Below, piece after piece: positions 1 to 7,636 of a DNA stretch of 64,000 nt. The position numbers were made by a program, and so were the translations under genes. The notes under the pieces are model-generated. The model saw only the letters and a list, made by a program, of their open reading frames with translations, made no database searches and had not been told where the DNA came from. The stretch is from Intestinimonas butyriciproducens (lineage in GTDB: Bacteria > Bacillota > Clostridia > Oscillospirales > Oscillospiraceae). The DNA lies in the NCBI RefSeq assembly GCF_004154955.1, contig NZ_CP011524.1:2914001-2978000 (forward strand), written 5' to 3'. The first letter of the stretch is position 1; each line of letters begins with the position of its first letter.

Positions 1-417
1 CCCTTTTCTTCCCACAACAACATTCGGGTCACCGCCACCTACGAGGACGGCAGCGGCGAGGGCGAGCTGATCGTCACCCGCGAGAGCCTGAACCCCCACG
101 GCATTGTCCACGGGGGCTGTCTGGCCGCCCTGGCCGACTCCGTGGGCGGCTGGACCGCCTCCTCCGCCCAGCACCGCACCTGCGTGACGGTGAACTATGC
201 CTTCCACTTTCTCCGTCCGGCCATGGGCACCAATCAGAAGATCCGCTGCCGGGCCACACCGGAAAAAACGGGGCGTACGCTCAGCGTCTATCACGTATCC
301 CTCACCGACGACGAGGGCCTGGAGGTGGCCACCGGGAACTTTACCTTCTTTATGATGGACAAGCGGCTCAACGGCACCACCCCGGAATGTCTGGAGCACA
401 CCGCGGACGAGTCATAG
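1..417 (+). CDS. PaaI-type hotdog-fold thioesterase (5' partial)
   Basis: The open frame enters from the left edge, so the start codon is missing; 138 codons are visible. Visible residues 31-39 read NPHGIVHGG, the Asn...His-Gly-Gly signature of the PaaI/YdiI acyl-CoA thioesterase group, followed by the long helix LAALADSVGG typical of hotdog folds. Members hydrolyse acyl-CoA or aryl-CoA thioesters in the cytoplasm as dimers or tetramers. The substrate cannot be told from sequence. The gene ends 3 nt before a strong hairpin shared with the convergent small gene. Family assignment is firm; the specific reaction is unknown. Confidence 0.8.
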   Translation, partial: PFSSHNNIRVTATYEDGSGEGELIVTRESLNPHGIVHGGCLAALADSVGGWTASSAQHRTCVTVNYAFHFLRPAMGTNQKIRCRATPEKTGRTLSVYHVSLTDDEGLEVATGNFTFFMMDKRLNGTTPECLEHTADES

Positions 418-420
418 AAA

Positions 421-452
421 ACAAGGCCCGGAGCAATGGCTCCGGGCCTTGT
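421..452. terminator. Bidirectional intrinsic terminator
   Basis: A perfect 14-bp stem (421-434 with 439-452) and AATG loop lie between convergent genes. The minus-strand reading is followed by TTTTC and the plus-strand reading by a T-rich stretch ten bases on. Confidence 0.8.
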
Positions 453-467
453 CTATCCATCATTTTT

Positions 468-659
468 TCACTCGTCCCAGTCGGCATAATCGTCGAACTC
501 GGAGGGGTGGCAGCAGCACTCGCCCTTCTCGGAGAGCTTATCTTTCAGGCAGCACAGACTGCTGGTGATCTTGTCCCAGTAAGCCACGACACAGCACACC
601 GCCGCGGCCAGCGCCAAGGACCAGCCGACGATCTTCAACACAAAACGGGCAACTTTCAT
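468..659 (-). CDS. Small single-pass membrane protein, Cys-rich, unknown function
   Basis: This 63-residue protein has a basic N-terminus, one hydrophobic segment (about residues 5-26) and an acidic, cysteine-rich tail with CC and CCC runs. I chose the ATG at 659 because GGGAGG lies 10 nt upstream; a longer start at 677 would overlap that ribosome-binding site. It is transcribed toward the thioesterase gene and shares its terminator. I do not recognise a family. The cysteine clusters could bind metal or form disulfides, but that is a guess. Confidence 0.55.
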   Translation of the reverse strand: MKVARFVLKIVGWSLALAAAVCCVVAYWDKITSSLCCLKDKLSEKGECCCHPSEFDDYADWDE

Positions 660-821
660 CCCAAATACGCCTCCCATTGTTCAGAGATATTCATAGTGTA
701 CACGATTTCTGTGCAAATTACAATCACCCCTTATAACTTTTTCCCTTGTATTTAAGGCCAAAATAGAATACAATATATAAAATCCAAAATAGGTATACTC
801 TGTCCTGTAAGGAGGTTCCAT

Positions 822-1172
822 ATGAGACTGGAAACAGAGCGGGGCGCCATCTCCATCAGCCCTGACGTCTTCACCAACATCACCGGCGCCGCGGCCACCA
901 ACTGCTACGGCGTCAAGGGTATGGCTGTGCGCTCCACCACCGACGGCCTGGTCCATCTCCTGCGCCGGGAATCCATGGCCAAGGGCGTCAAAGTCCGCTT
1001 CAACGACGACGCCACCGTCTCCATCGAGCTCCACATCATTGTGGACAACGGCGTAAATCTCACCGCCGTCAGCCGCTCCATCATGAGTGAGGTGCGCTAT
1101 ATCGTCGAGCGCATCACCGGCGTGAAGGTAAAAAATGTGGACGTCTGCGTAGACTCCATGGTCATCGGCTGA
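822..1172 (+). CDS. Asp23/Gls24 family envelope-stress protein
   Basis: The protein has 116 residues, close to the usual length of YloU-type Asp23/Gls24 proteins. The family pattern is visible as GAISISPDVFTNI near the start, then a middle segment VSIELHIIVDNGVNL and a final VKNVDVCVDSMV. A strong ribosome-binding site (AAGGAGG) precedes the ATG. It lies 38 nt before the DAK2-domain gene, the same pairing as yloU-yloV in Bacillus. Family members are membrane-associated or envelope-stress proteins without a known enzymatic activity. Confidence 0.85.
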   Translation: MRLETERGAISISPDVFTNITGAAATNCYGVKGMAVRSTTDGLVHLLRRESMAKGVKVRFNDDATVSIELHIIVDNGVNLTAVSRSIMSEVRYIVERITGVKVKNVDVCVDSMVIG

Positions 1173-1210
1173 TCGCCCAGCCCAAACCGTCATAGAAAGG
1201 AACATTCGAC

Positions 1211-2866
1211 ATGAGAGGAACCATTGACGGGGCGTCGCTGGCTCAGATGGTGATCCACGCCGCGGCCTCCATCAATTCCCAGAAGCAGCAGATCAACGAG
1301 CTCAACGTCTTTCCGGTCCCCGACGGGGATACCGGCACCAACATGAGCATGACCATCTCCACCGCCGCCGCCGAGCTGAAGAAGAAGGCGCCCGCCGGCG
1401 TGGGCGCGGTGGCCCAGACCAACGCCAACGCCCTTCTGCGGGGCGCCCGCGGCAACTCCGGCGTCATTCTCTCCCTCCTGTTCCGGGGCTTTGCCAAGGC
1501 CCTCAAGGACAAGGAGCAGGCTGACGGCGGCGACTTCGCCGTGGCCCTGGATTACGGCGTGGCAACCGCCTACAAGGCGGTGATGAAGCCCGCCGAGGGC
1601 ACCATCCTCACCGTCTCCCGCCTGGCCGCCCGGCGGGCCGCGGAGGCCGCCCGTGAGGACCGCTCCGTGGAGTTCGTGCTGGACGAGGCCATCAAGGAGG
1701 GCCACATCGCCCTGGCCGACACCGTCAACCAGAACCCGGTTCTCAAGAAGGCCGGCGTGGTGGACGCCGGCGGCAAGGGCTTCCTGGTCATTCTCCAGGG
1801 CATGCTGGACGAGCTGCGGGGCGAGCCCATGCCCGCGGGCACGGAGGACGAGGCGCCCTCCAAGGTCCAGGAGCACGCTGATTTCGGCACCTTCAAGACG
1901 GAGGACATCAAATTCGGTTACTGCACCGAGTTCATCTGCTCCCGTGACAGCAAGAAGGACCCGGAGGCCCTGCGGGGCTTTCTCTCCGCACTGGGCGACT
2001 CCCTGGTGCTGGTGGACGACGACGAGATCATCAAGGTCCACGTCCACACCAACCACCCCGGCAAGGTGCTGGAGGAGGCCATCACCTACGGCTCGCTCCA
2101 GACCGTGAAGATCGAAAACATGCGCAATCAGCACACCGAGATCCTGGAGGAGGCCGCCGGCCATCCCGCAGAACAGGAGGAGGTGCGCAAGGTGGCCCCC
2201 CCGGAGAAGAAATACGGCTTCGTCTCCGTCTGCGCCGGCGACGGCATCAGCGCCGTGTTCCGGGACCTGGGGGTGGACGGCATCATCTCCGGCGGACAGA
2301 CCATGAACCCCTCCACCGAGGATATCATGAAGGAGATCGACAAGACGCCTGCCGAGGTGGTCTATGTCCTGCCCAACAACAAAAACATCATCATGGCCGC
2401 CGAGCAGTGCGTCCCTCTGGCTGAAGGCAAAACCGTGGTGGTCCTGCCCAGCAAGACCATTCCCCAGGGCGTCTCCGCGTTGCTGTGCTTTGCCCCCGAC
2501 GCCTCTCAGGAGGACAACACCCAGGCCATGACCCAGGCGCTGGGGAACGTCCATACCTCCCAGATCACTTATGCCGCCCGCAACTCCGACTTCGACGGCT
2601 TCGACATCAAGGAGGGGGACTATCTGGCCCTCAGCGAGAGCCAGCTCTTCGGCACCGACCGGGATATCCTGGCCCTGCTCCGGCGGCTGGCCCAGGATGC
2701 GCCGCAGAAGGAGGCCGAGTTCATCACCGTCTATTACGGCGAAGATGTGACCGAAAGCCAGGCCCAGACCGCCTTGGAGATCTTCACCGCCGAGTGTCCC
2801 AACGCCGAGATCACCCTGCTCTCCGGCGGACAGCCCGTCTACTATTATCTCATTTCGGCGGAATAA
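1211..2866 (+). CDS. DAK2/DegV-domain protein (YloV / FakA-like kinase)
   Basis: This 551-residue protein starts with a DhaL/DAK2 nucleotide-binding domain (about 1-200). The metal- and ATP-binding motif PDGDTGTNM is at residues 37-45 and GARGNSGVILS near 80. A central region and a C-terminal DegV-like half follow. In Gram-positives this architecture is FakA, the ATP-binding kinase subunit that phosphorylates fatty acids held by a FakB (DegV) carrier for phospholipid synthesis. No FakB is nearby. It forms an operon with the Asp23 gene. The FakA role is inferred from domain order; a kinase with another substrate is possible. Confidence 0.82.
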   Translation: MRGTIDGASLAQMVIHAAASINSQKQQINELNVFPVPDGDTGTNMSMTISTAAAELKKKAPAGVGAVAQTNANALLRGARGNSGVILSLLFRGFAKALKDKEQADGGDFAVALDYGVATAYKAVMKPAEGTILTVSRLAARRAAEAAREDRSVEFVLDEAIKEGHIALADTVNQNPVLKKAGVVDAGGKGFLVILQGMLDELRGEPMPAGTEDEAPSKVQEHADFGTFKTEDIKFGYCTEFICSRDSKKDPEALRGFLSALGDSLVLVDDDEIIKVHVHTNHPGKVLEEAITYGSLQTVKIENMRNQHTEILEEAAGHPAEQEEVRKVAPPEKKYGFVSVCAGDGISAVFRDLGVDGIISGGQTMNPSTEDIMKEIDKTPAEVVYVLPNNKNIIMAAEQCVPLAEGKTVVVLPSKTIPQGVSALLCFAPDASQEDNTQAMTQALGNVHTSQITYAARNSDFDGFDIKEGDYLALSESQLFGTDRDILALLRRLAQDAPQKEAEFITVYYGEDVTESQAQTALEIFTAECPNAEITLLSGGQPVYYYLISAE

Positions 2867-2882
2867 GCCCCGCCGCTCTGCC

Positions 2883-2910
2883 AGGAAGGCGGCCGCGAGG
2901 CCGCCTTCCT
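2883..2910 (+). terminator. GC-rich hairpin after the DAK2 gene
   Basis: A perfect 12-bp stem (2883-2894 with 2899-2910) and GCGA loop lie 17 nt after the stop. The T-tract is weak. Confidence 0.6.
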
Positions 2911-2954
2911 GTTATGTTCATTGACCCGAAAGAGAGAAAGGAGCTGGTCCCCCT

Positions 2955-4142
2955 ATGTATGATTTCACCACCCTCCGCCCCCGGAGAGGCATCGGCGCCT
3001 CCAAGTGGCAGCCTCTGGAGCGGGCAGGCGTCGCCGACCCCGACGTCATCCCCTTTTCCATCGCGGACATGGACCTGATGACCGCGCCGGAGATCATCTC
3101 CGCCCTGCGGGAGGCCGCCGAGTTCGGCGTCTACGGCTACACCTCCATGGATGAGGCGTATCGCTCCGCTGTGGCGGGATGGATGCGCCGCCGCCACGGC
3201 TGGGAAATCCAGCCGGGCTGGATCATCAACGCCTTCGGCGTGGTCCACGCCGTGGGACAGGCTGTGCAGGCCTTTACCCAGCCGGGAGAGGGCGTCATCT
3301 TCCAGACCCCCGCCTATCCCCCCTTCCTCCGTATCCTCCAGGCCACGGGCCGGACGCCCCTTTCCAATCCTCTGCTGCGCGGGGAACAGGGCTATACCCT
3401 GGATTTCGAGGCGCTGGAGGCCCTGTGTGCCCGCCCCGACGCCAAGCTGCTCCTCTTCTGCTCCCCCCACAACCCCACGGGACGGGTATGGTCGGAGGAG
3501 GAGCTCCGCCGGGTGGCGGATATCTGCGCCCGCAACGGCGTTCTGCTCTTCTCCGACGAGATCCATTTTGACTTTATCGCCCCCGGCCACCGCCATACCG
3601 TTCTGGCCACACTGGACGAGCAGACCCGGGACAACTGCATCGTGGGCACCTCCGCCAGCAAGACCTTCAACCTGGCGGGGCTGTCCACCGCCAACATCAT
3701 CATCCCCAACGATACGCTGCGCCGCCGCTTCCGCGCCAAGACCGACGGCTATACGGGAGGCTACACCGGCTATTTCGGCCTGACGGCCACCCGGACCGCC
3801 TATGAAAAGGGCGAGGCCTGGCTGGATGCGCTGCTGGTCCATCTGGAGGGCAACTTCCGCCTTTGCCGGGAGTTTCTGGCCCAGCGGTTCCCCTCGGCAT
3901 GGGTGGCCCCGTGGGAGGGCACTTATCTCCTCTGGGCCGACTTCTCCTGCCTGGGTCTGACGCCAGAGGAGCAGGAGCGCTTCATGCGGGACGAGGCCGG
4001 GCTGTTTCTGGATGAAGGGTACATATTCGGCCGGGAGGGCGCCGGATTTGAACGCATGGTGCTGGCCTGCCCCCGCCTCCAATTGGAGCGGGCCCTGGAG
4101 CGGTTGGACCAGGCGGCCGCCCGGCGGGGCCTGCCCCGGTGA
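2955..4142 (+). CDS. PatB/MalY-type PLP-dependent C-S lyase or aminotransferase
   Basis: The protein has 395 residues, the usual size of fold-type I MalY/PatB enzymes. It starts with the family-like segment DVIPFSIADMDL, where most members read ...MWVADMDF. It contains FCSPHNPTGRVW, the SDEIHFDF aspartate region and TSASKTFNLAGLSTAN, in which the Lys of SKTFN should form the PLP aldimine. Family members are cystathionine beta-lyases or aminotransferases. The stop overlaps the start of a downstream EamA exporter, suggesting that the enzyme product or a related amino acid is exported. The exact substrate is not decidable from sequence. Confidence 0.83.
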   Translation: MYDFTTLRPRRGIGASKWQPLERAGVADPDVIPFSIADMDLMTAPEIISALREAAEFGVYGYTSMDEAYRSAVAGWMRRRHGWEIQPGWIINAFGVVHAVGQAVQAFTQPGEGVIFQTPAYPPFLRILQATGRTPLSNPLLRGEQGYTLDFEALEALCARPDAKLLLFCSPHNPTGRVWSEEELRRVADICARNGVLLFSDEIHFDFIAPGHRHTVLATLDEQTRDNCIVGTSASKTFNLAGLSTANIIIPNDTLRRRFRAKTDGYTGGYTGYFGLTATRTAYEKGEAWLDALLVHLEGNFRLCREFLAQRFPSAWVAPWEGTYLLWADFSCLGLTPEEQERFMRDEAGLFLDEGYIFGREGAGFERMVLACPRLQLERALERLDQAAARRGLPR

Positions 4143-5035
4143 GGCCCCTGTCCCCCCGGGAGGGCACATTCAACCCGAAATACGGGCTCTTCCTCGGCGT
4201 TCTGGGCGCCTCCTTTTCTTCTATTTTTGTCCGCTGGTCCGCCGCCCCCTCTCTGGTGACCGCCACCTGGCGGCTGGGCTGGGCGGTGCTGCTGCTCCTC
4301 CCCTCCGTGCTACTCCGGCACCGGGAGGAGCTCAGGGCCGCCACAGGCCGGGACCTCCTCTTCTGCGCCCTCAGCGGCCTGCTGCTGGCGTTCCACTTCA
4401 CGGCCTGGTTTGAATCCCTCAAGTGGACCTCCATCGCCTCCTCCACCGTACTGGTGTCCACAGAGGTCATCTTTTCCGCCCTGGGCTTTGCCCTTTTTCT
4501 CCGGGGAACGATCCCCAGACCAGGAGTCCTAGCCATTGTTCTGGCCTTCGGCGGCAGCGTGGCGCTGGCCCTGTCGGATTCCGGCGGTGCCGGCGCCCTG
4601 AAGGGGGATCTTCTGGCCGTGGCGGCGGCGGTCTTTGTGGCCGCCTATACCCTCATCGGGCAGGTACAGCGCGGACACCAGTCCACCACCGTCTATACCT
4701 TTCTCACCTATGCCTCCTGTCTTGCCGCCCTGCTGTGTATGGACCTTTTCACCGGCACGCCCATTCTGGGCTGGGGTCTCCGGGAAGCGGCTGTGGGTCT
4801 GCTTCTGGCGGTCTTCTGTACCCTGCTGGGCCACTCTCTTTTCTCCTGGAGCCTCAAATGGCTCTCCTCCGCCTATGTCTCCGCCGCCAAGCTGTGTGAG
4901 CCGGTATTCGCCTCGATACTCGGCTTTTTCCTCTTTCGGGAGGCTATCCGTCCTCTCCAGGCTCTGGGCGCCCTGATCGTATTGGCCGGCGTATTTCTCT
5001 ATACCCGCGCGGAGACTTCCTATGCCTCCGCCTAA
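4139..5035 (+). CDS. EamA/DMT-superfamily transporter
   Basis: This 298-residue protein has about ten hydrophobic segments in two repeated halves, the two-EamA-domain layout of drug/metabolite transporters such as RhaT- and YdcZ-like amino-acid or metabolite exporters. It starts with GTG in a GTGA overlap with the stop of the PLP-enzyme gene, so the two are translationally coupled. The second half contains FSWSLKWLSSAYVSAAKLCEPVFASILG, the typical loop and helix before the last pair of segments. Direction and substrate are unknown. Confidence 0.82.
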   Translation: MRPLSPREGTFNPKYGLFLGVLGASFSSIFVRWSAAPSLVTATWRLGWAVLLLLPSVLLRHREELRAATGRDLLFCALSGLLLAFHFTAWFESLKWTSIASSTVLVSTEVIFSALGFALFLRGTIPRPGVLAIVLAFGGSVALALSDSGGAGALKGDLLAVAAAVFVAAYTLIGQVQRGHQSTTVYTFLTYASCLAALLCMDLFTGTPILGWGLREAAVGLLLAVFCTLLGHSLFSWSLKWLSSAYVSAAKLCEPVFASILGFFLFREAIRPLQALGALIVLAGVFLYTRAETSYASA

Positions 5036-5043
5036 AAAGCGAA

Positions 5044-5072
5044 GAGCCGCCGGGCTTGCAGCCCGGCGGCTC
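5044..5072 (+). terminator. Hairpin closing the PatB-EamA operon
   Basis: A perfect 12-bp stem (5044-5055 with 5061-5072) and TTGCA loop lie 8 nt after the transporter stop. A long T-run is lacking. Confidence 0.6.
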
Positions 5073-5208
5073 CGTTCCCGGCTCCGACTCCCCGGCCCTC
5101 TGGTTTCTACAAAGGGAGACTGGCGCTCCGTCAGTCCCTCTACCGCCGCTTCACAGGCTCCCGGGGAGACCGTCCGTGCTCTGTCACAGCAATGTGAAAA
5201 ATTAGGGG

Positions 5209-5237
5209 TTGCTTTTTCCTGTTTTCAGGTGTAAAAT
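5209..5237 (+). promoter_or_regulatory. Candidate sigma-A promoter of the aro leader
   Basis: TTGCTT (5209-5214) and TAAAAT (5232-5237) are separated by 17 bp. Predicted transcription would begin near 5244, about 24 nt before the leader-peptide ATG. Confidence 0.6.
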
Positions 5238-5267
5238 AACTCCAACCATTTTGAGTGAGGTATTTTT

Positions 5268-5378
5268 ATGCAAAAGATCCGCCTCACAACCGAATCCCGT
5301 TCCTTTACCTATTTTGGCTGGGCTCGATTTACGGGCGCCGGCTTTTTTGGCATGGGTAAAAACAGCGGGATAAAGTGA
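5268..5378 (+). CDS. Aromatic leader peptide of the shikimate operon (attenuator)
   Basis: A 36-codon ORF starts at an ATG preceded by GAGTGAGG at 7-nt spacing. The peptide contains SFTYFGWARFTGAGFF: one Trp, one Tyr and five Phe codons within 48 nt (5304-5351), the three end products of the pathway encoded downstream. The stop TGA (5376-5378) lies at the base of an RNA segment (5378-5385) that can pair with the 5' arm of the attenuator. Low aromatic aminoacyl-tRNA should stall ribosomes before the stop. Leader-peptide attenuation is well known for trp and phe operons in Proteobacteria; in Firmicutes T-box and TRAP control are more familiar. The role is inferred from the ORF and fold. Confidence 0.75.
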   Translation: MQKIRLTTESRSFTYFGWARFTGAGFFGMGKNSGIK

Positions 5379-5457
5379 ATGGGCGGGCCCTCCCAAGGGC
5401 TCCTTGCATCGTCTTACCGTGCGCTCATTGATTTTATCGTCAATGGGCGCATTTTTT
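5378..5457 (+). promoter_or_regulatory. Transcription attenuator: alternative antiterminator/terminator hairpins
   Basis: The terminator is a 12-bp stem (5420-5431 with 5440-5451, one G-U pair) with an 8-nt loop and a run of six T (5452-5457). Segment 5378-5385 (AATGGGCG) copies the core of the 3' arm and can instead pair with 5422-5429. A small hairpin (5387-5391 with 5396-5400) sits between. A ribosome finishing the leader peptide would cover 5378-5385 and leave the terminator free to form; one stalled on aromatic codons would leave it exposed as antiterminator. aroF starts 44 nt after the T-run. Confidence 0.78.
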
Positions 5458-5501
5458 GTCATCCGCATCCGCGCCCATGGCGGAAAAGGAGAGAAAAATC
5501 T

Positions 5502-6521
5502 ATGGTAGTCATTATGAAACCCGGCACGAAAAAAGAGGACATCGACATTTTGGTCCGCAAGTTCCGCGACCAGGGTCTGGACGTGGGCATCACCAATGGC
5601 GTGGGCTGTACCATCCTGGGCCTTGTGGGTGACACCATCAGCCTGGACATCGACAAAATCTCCATGGAGCCCAATGTGGAGCGGGTCATGCGGGTCCAGG
5701 AGCCCTATAAAAAGGCCAACCGGAAGTTTCACCCTGAGGATTCGGTGGTCACTGTAGGGAAGGCCCGGATCGGCGGCGGCAGCTTTTCCGTCATCGCCGG
5801 TCCCTGCTCGGTGGAGTCGGAGGAGCAGATCTGCGCGGTGGCGGAGGACGTAAAGTCCTCCGGCGCGGCGCTGCTGCGCGGCGGCGCCTTCAAGCCCCGC
5901 ACCTCCCCCTACTCCTTCCAGGGCATGGGCACGCCCGGTCTGGACCTCCTTATGGAGGCCCGGGAAAAGACCGGCCTGCCCATCGTCACCGAGATCATGG
6001 ACCCCCGCATGGCGGAGCTCTTCGAGCGGGAGGTAGACGTGGTCCAGGTAGGCGCCCGGAACATGCAGAATTTTGAGCTTTTGAAAGAGGTGGGCAAGAT
6101 GTCCAAGCCCATCCTCCTCAAGCGCGGCCTCTCCAACACCTATGAGGAGTGGATCATGTCCGCCGAATATATCATGGCCGCAGGCAACGAAAACGTCATT
6201 CTCTGCGAGCGGGGCATCCGCACCTTTGAGACCTTCACCCGCAACACCCTGGATGTCTCCGCCATCCCGGCCATCAAGCAGATGAGCCATCTGCCCGTGA
6301 TCGTGGACCCCTCTCATGCCTCCGGCATGTACTGGATGGTGGAGCCGCTGGCCATGGCGGCCATCGCCGCCGGGTGCGACGGCCTCATCATTGAAGTCCA
6401 CAACGATCCCCCCCACGCTAAGTGCGACGGCCAGCAGTCCCTCACCCCCAAAAAGTTTGACGAGCTGATGAAAAAGGTGGAGGCCCTGGTGCCCATGATG
6501 GGCAAGAAGCTGATCCGCTGA
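5502..6521 (+). CDS. aroF: 3-deoxy-7-phosphoheptulonate (DAHP) synthase, type I-beta with N-terminal regulatory domain
   Basis: This enzyme condenses phosphoenolpyruvate with erythrose 4-phosphate to DAHP, the first step of aromatic amino-acid synthesis. The protein has 339 residues. Residues 1-75 form the ferredoxin-like domain ([15 protein letters not shown]...) that carries feedback control in Thermotoga-type enzymes. The barrel follows with [43 protein letters not shown] and DPSHASG, matching metal- and substrate-binding motifs of the KDPG-type DAHP synthases. The start at 5502 has AAAAGGAGAG upstream; longer readings would enter the attenuator. It is the first enzyme gene of the eight-gene operon. 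Confidence 0.93.
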   Translation: MVVIMKPGTKKEDIDILVRKFRDQGLDVGITNGVGCTILGLVGDTISLDIDKISMEPNVERVMRVQEPYKKANRKFHPEDSVVTVGKARIGGGSFSVIAGPCSVESEEQICAVAEDVKSSGAALLRGGAFKPRTSPYSFQGMGTPGLDLLMEAREKTGLPIVTEIMDPRMAELFEREVDVVQVGARNMQNFELLKEVGKMSKPILLKRGLSNTYEEWIMSAEYIMAAGNENVILCERGIRTFETFTRNTLDVSAIPAIKQMSHLPVIVDPSHASGMYWMVEPLAMAAIAAGCDGLIIEVHNDPPHAKCDGQQSLTPKKFDELMKKVEALVPMMGKKLIR

Positions 6522-6550
6522 TGCGCCTCCATCCGGAAGGAGAACCCCCT

Positions 6551-7630
6551 ATGAAAACCCTTCATGTCGGTCTTGACGACCGCTCCTACGACATCCATAT
6601 CGCGCCCGGCCTCCTGTCCCAGGCGGGCGCGCTCTGCCGCGCCGCCCTCCCCCGCGCCGGGCGGCTGGCCGTGGTCACGGATTCCCATGTGGGTCCCCTC
6701 TACGGAGAAACGATCATGTCCAGCCTGGCCGGGGCCGGCTTTCAGGCGGAACTGGTCACTATCCCCGCCGGTGAGTCCTCCAAATGCCTGAGCATGCTCG
6801 GGCGTCTATACGACGCCTTCACGGCTCAGGGGCTCACCCGCTCCGACGGCGTGGTGGCCCTGGGGGGCGGCGTGGTGGGCGATCTGGCGGGCTTCGCCGC
6901 GGCCACCATCCTGCGTGGCGTGGACTTCGTACAGATTCCCACCACACTTCTGGCCCAGGTGGACTCCTCCGTGGGGGGCAAGGTGGCCATCGACCTCCCG
7001 GCAGGCAAGAACCTGGCTGGCGCCTTCTGGCAGCCCCGGCTGGTTCTCATGGACCCCGCGTGCCTCCGTACACTGGATGACAAGACCTTTTCCGACGGCA
7101 TGGCCGAGGTCATCAAGTACGGCTGCATCCGGGACCGGGCGTTCTTCGATTTTCTCTGCGCCCACTCCTCCCGGACGGCGGTCATGGAGCACATTGAGTC
7201 CGTGCTCTATACCTGCTGCGATATCAAGCGGCAGGTGGTGGAGGAGGATGAACGGGACACCGGCGTCCGGATGATCCTGAACTTCGGCCACACCGTGGGC
7301 CATGCCTTTGAAAAGGCGGGCGGCTATGAGACTTGGACCCACGGACAGGCGGTCGCCGCCGGGATGGTCGCCGCCGAACGGTTGGGCGCCGCCCTGGGTG
7401 TCTCCGACGGCGACGGCTTCTCCGAACTGCTGGAGGTGCTGTCCGCTTTCGGCCTGCCCACCCACATTGACTGCGACTGGAGCGCCATCGTGGAGGCCGT
7501 CGGCCTGGACAAGAAGGGCGACGGAGAGGCCATTACCATGATCTTTCTGTCCCACATGGGCAAGGCCTTGCCCATGAAGATGAAGAAGGAGGACGTGCTG
7601 CAAAACCTGGCGCACGTCTGCGGGAGGTAA
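6551..7630 (+). CDS. aroB: 3-dehydroquinate synthase
   Basis: AroB cyclises DAHP to 3-dehydroquinate using NAD and a divalent metal. The protein has 359 residues, the usual length. Visible motifs include VVTDSHVGPLY, ALGGGVVGDLAGFAAATILRG (NAD-binding), TTLLAQVDSSVGGKVAIDLPAGKNLAG, the Glu of SDGMAEVIKYG and the metal-binding histidines in ILNFGHTVGHAFE and WTHGQAVAAGM. The ATG at 6551 follows GGAAGGAG; the in-frame ATG at 6521 has none. It lies 29 nt after aroF. Confidence 0.95.
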   Translation: MKTLHVGLDDRSYDIHIAPGLLSQAGALCRAALPRAGRLAVVTDSHVGPLYGETIMSSLAGAGFQAELVTIPAGESSKCLSMLGRLYDAFTAQGLTRSDGVVALGGGVVGDLAGFAAATILRGVDFVQIPTTLLAQVDSSVGGKVAIDLPAGKNLAGAFWQPRLVLMDPACLRTLDDKTFSDGMAEVIKYGCIRDRAFFDFLCAHSSRTAVMEHIESVLYTCCDIKRQVVEEDERDTGVRMILNFGHTVGHAFEKAGGYETWTHGQAVAAGMVAAERLGAALGVSDGDGFSELLEVLSAFGLPTHIDCDWSAIVEAVGLDKKGDGEAITMIFLSHMGKALPMKMKKEDVLQNLAHVCGR

Positions 7631-7636
7631 GCGGAT

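Noticed and set aside
1190-2554. Long antisense ORF (454 codons) opposite the DAK2 gene, and similar antisense ORFs across the aro, ABC and capsule genes
   Set aside because: High-GC codon bias leaves antisense frames open; no ribosome-binding sites, no recognisable protein, low-complexity composition.
5209-5457. T-box or protein-binding (TRAP-type) leader before aroF
   Set aside because: No T-box sequence or specifier stem and no series of GAG/UAG triplets; a leader peptide with alternative hairpins explains the sequence better.
5202-6416. Antisense ORF of 404 codons covering aroF and the attenuator
   Set aside because: It is the complement of aroF and its leader; no protein family features.
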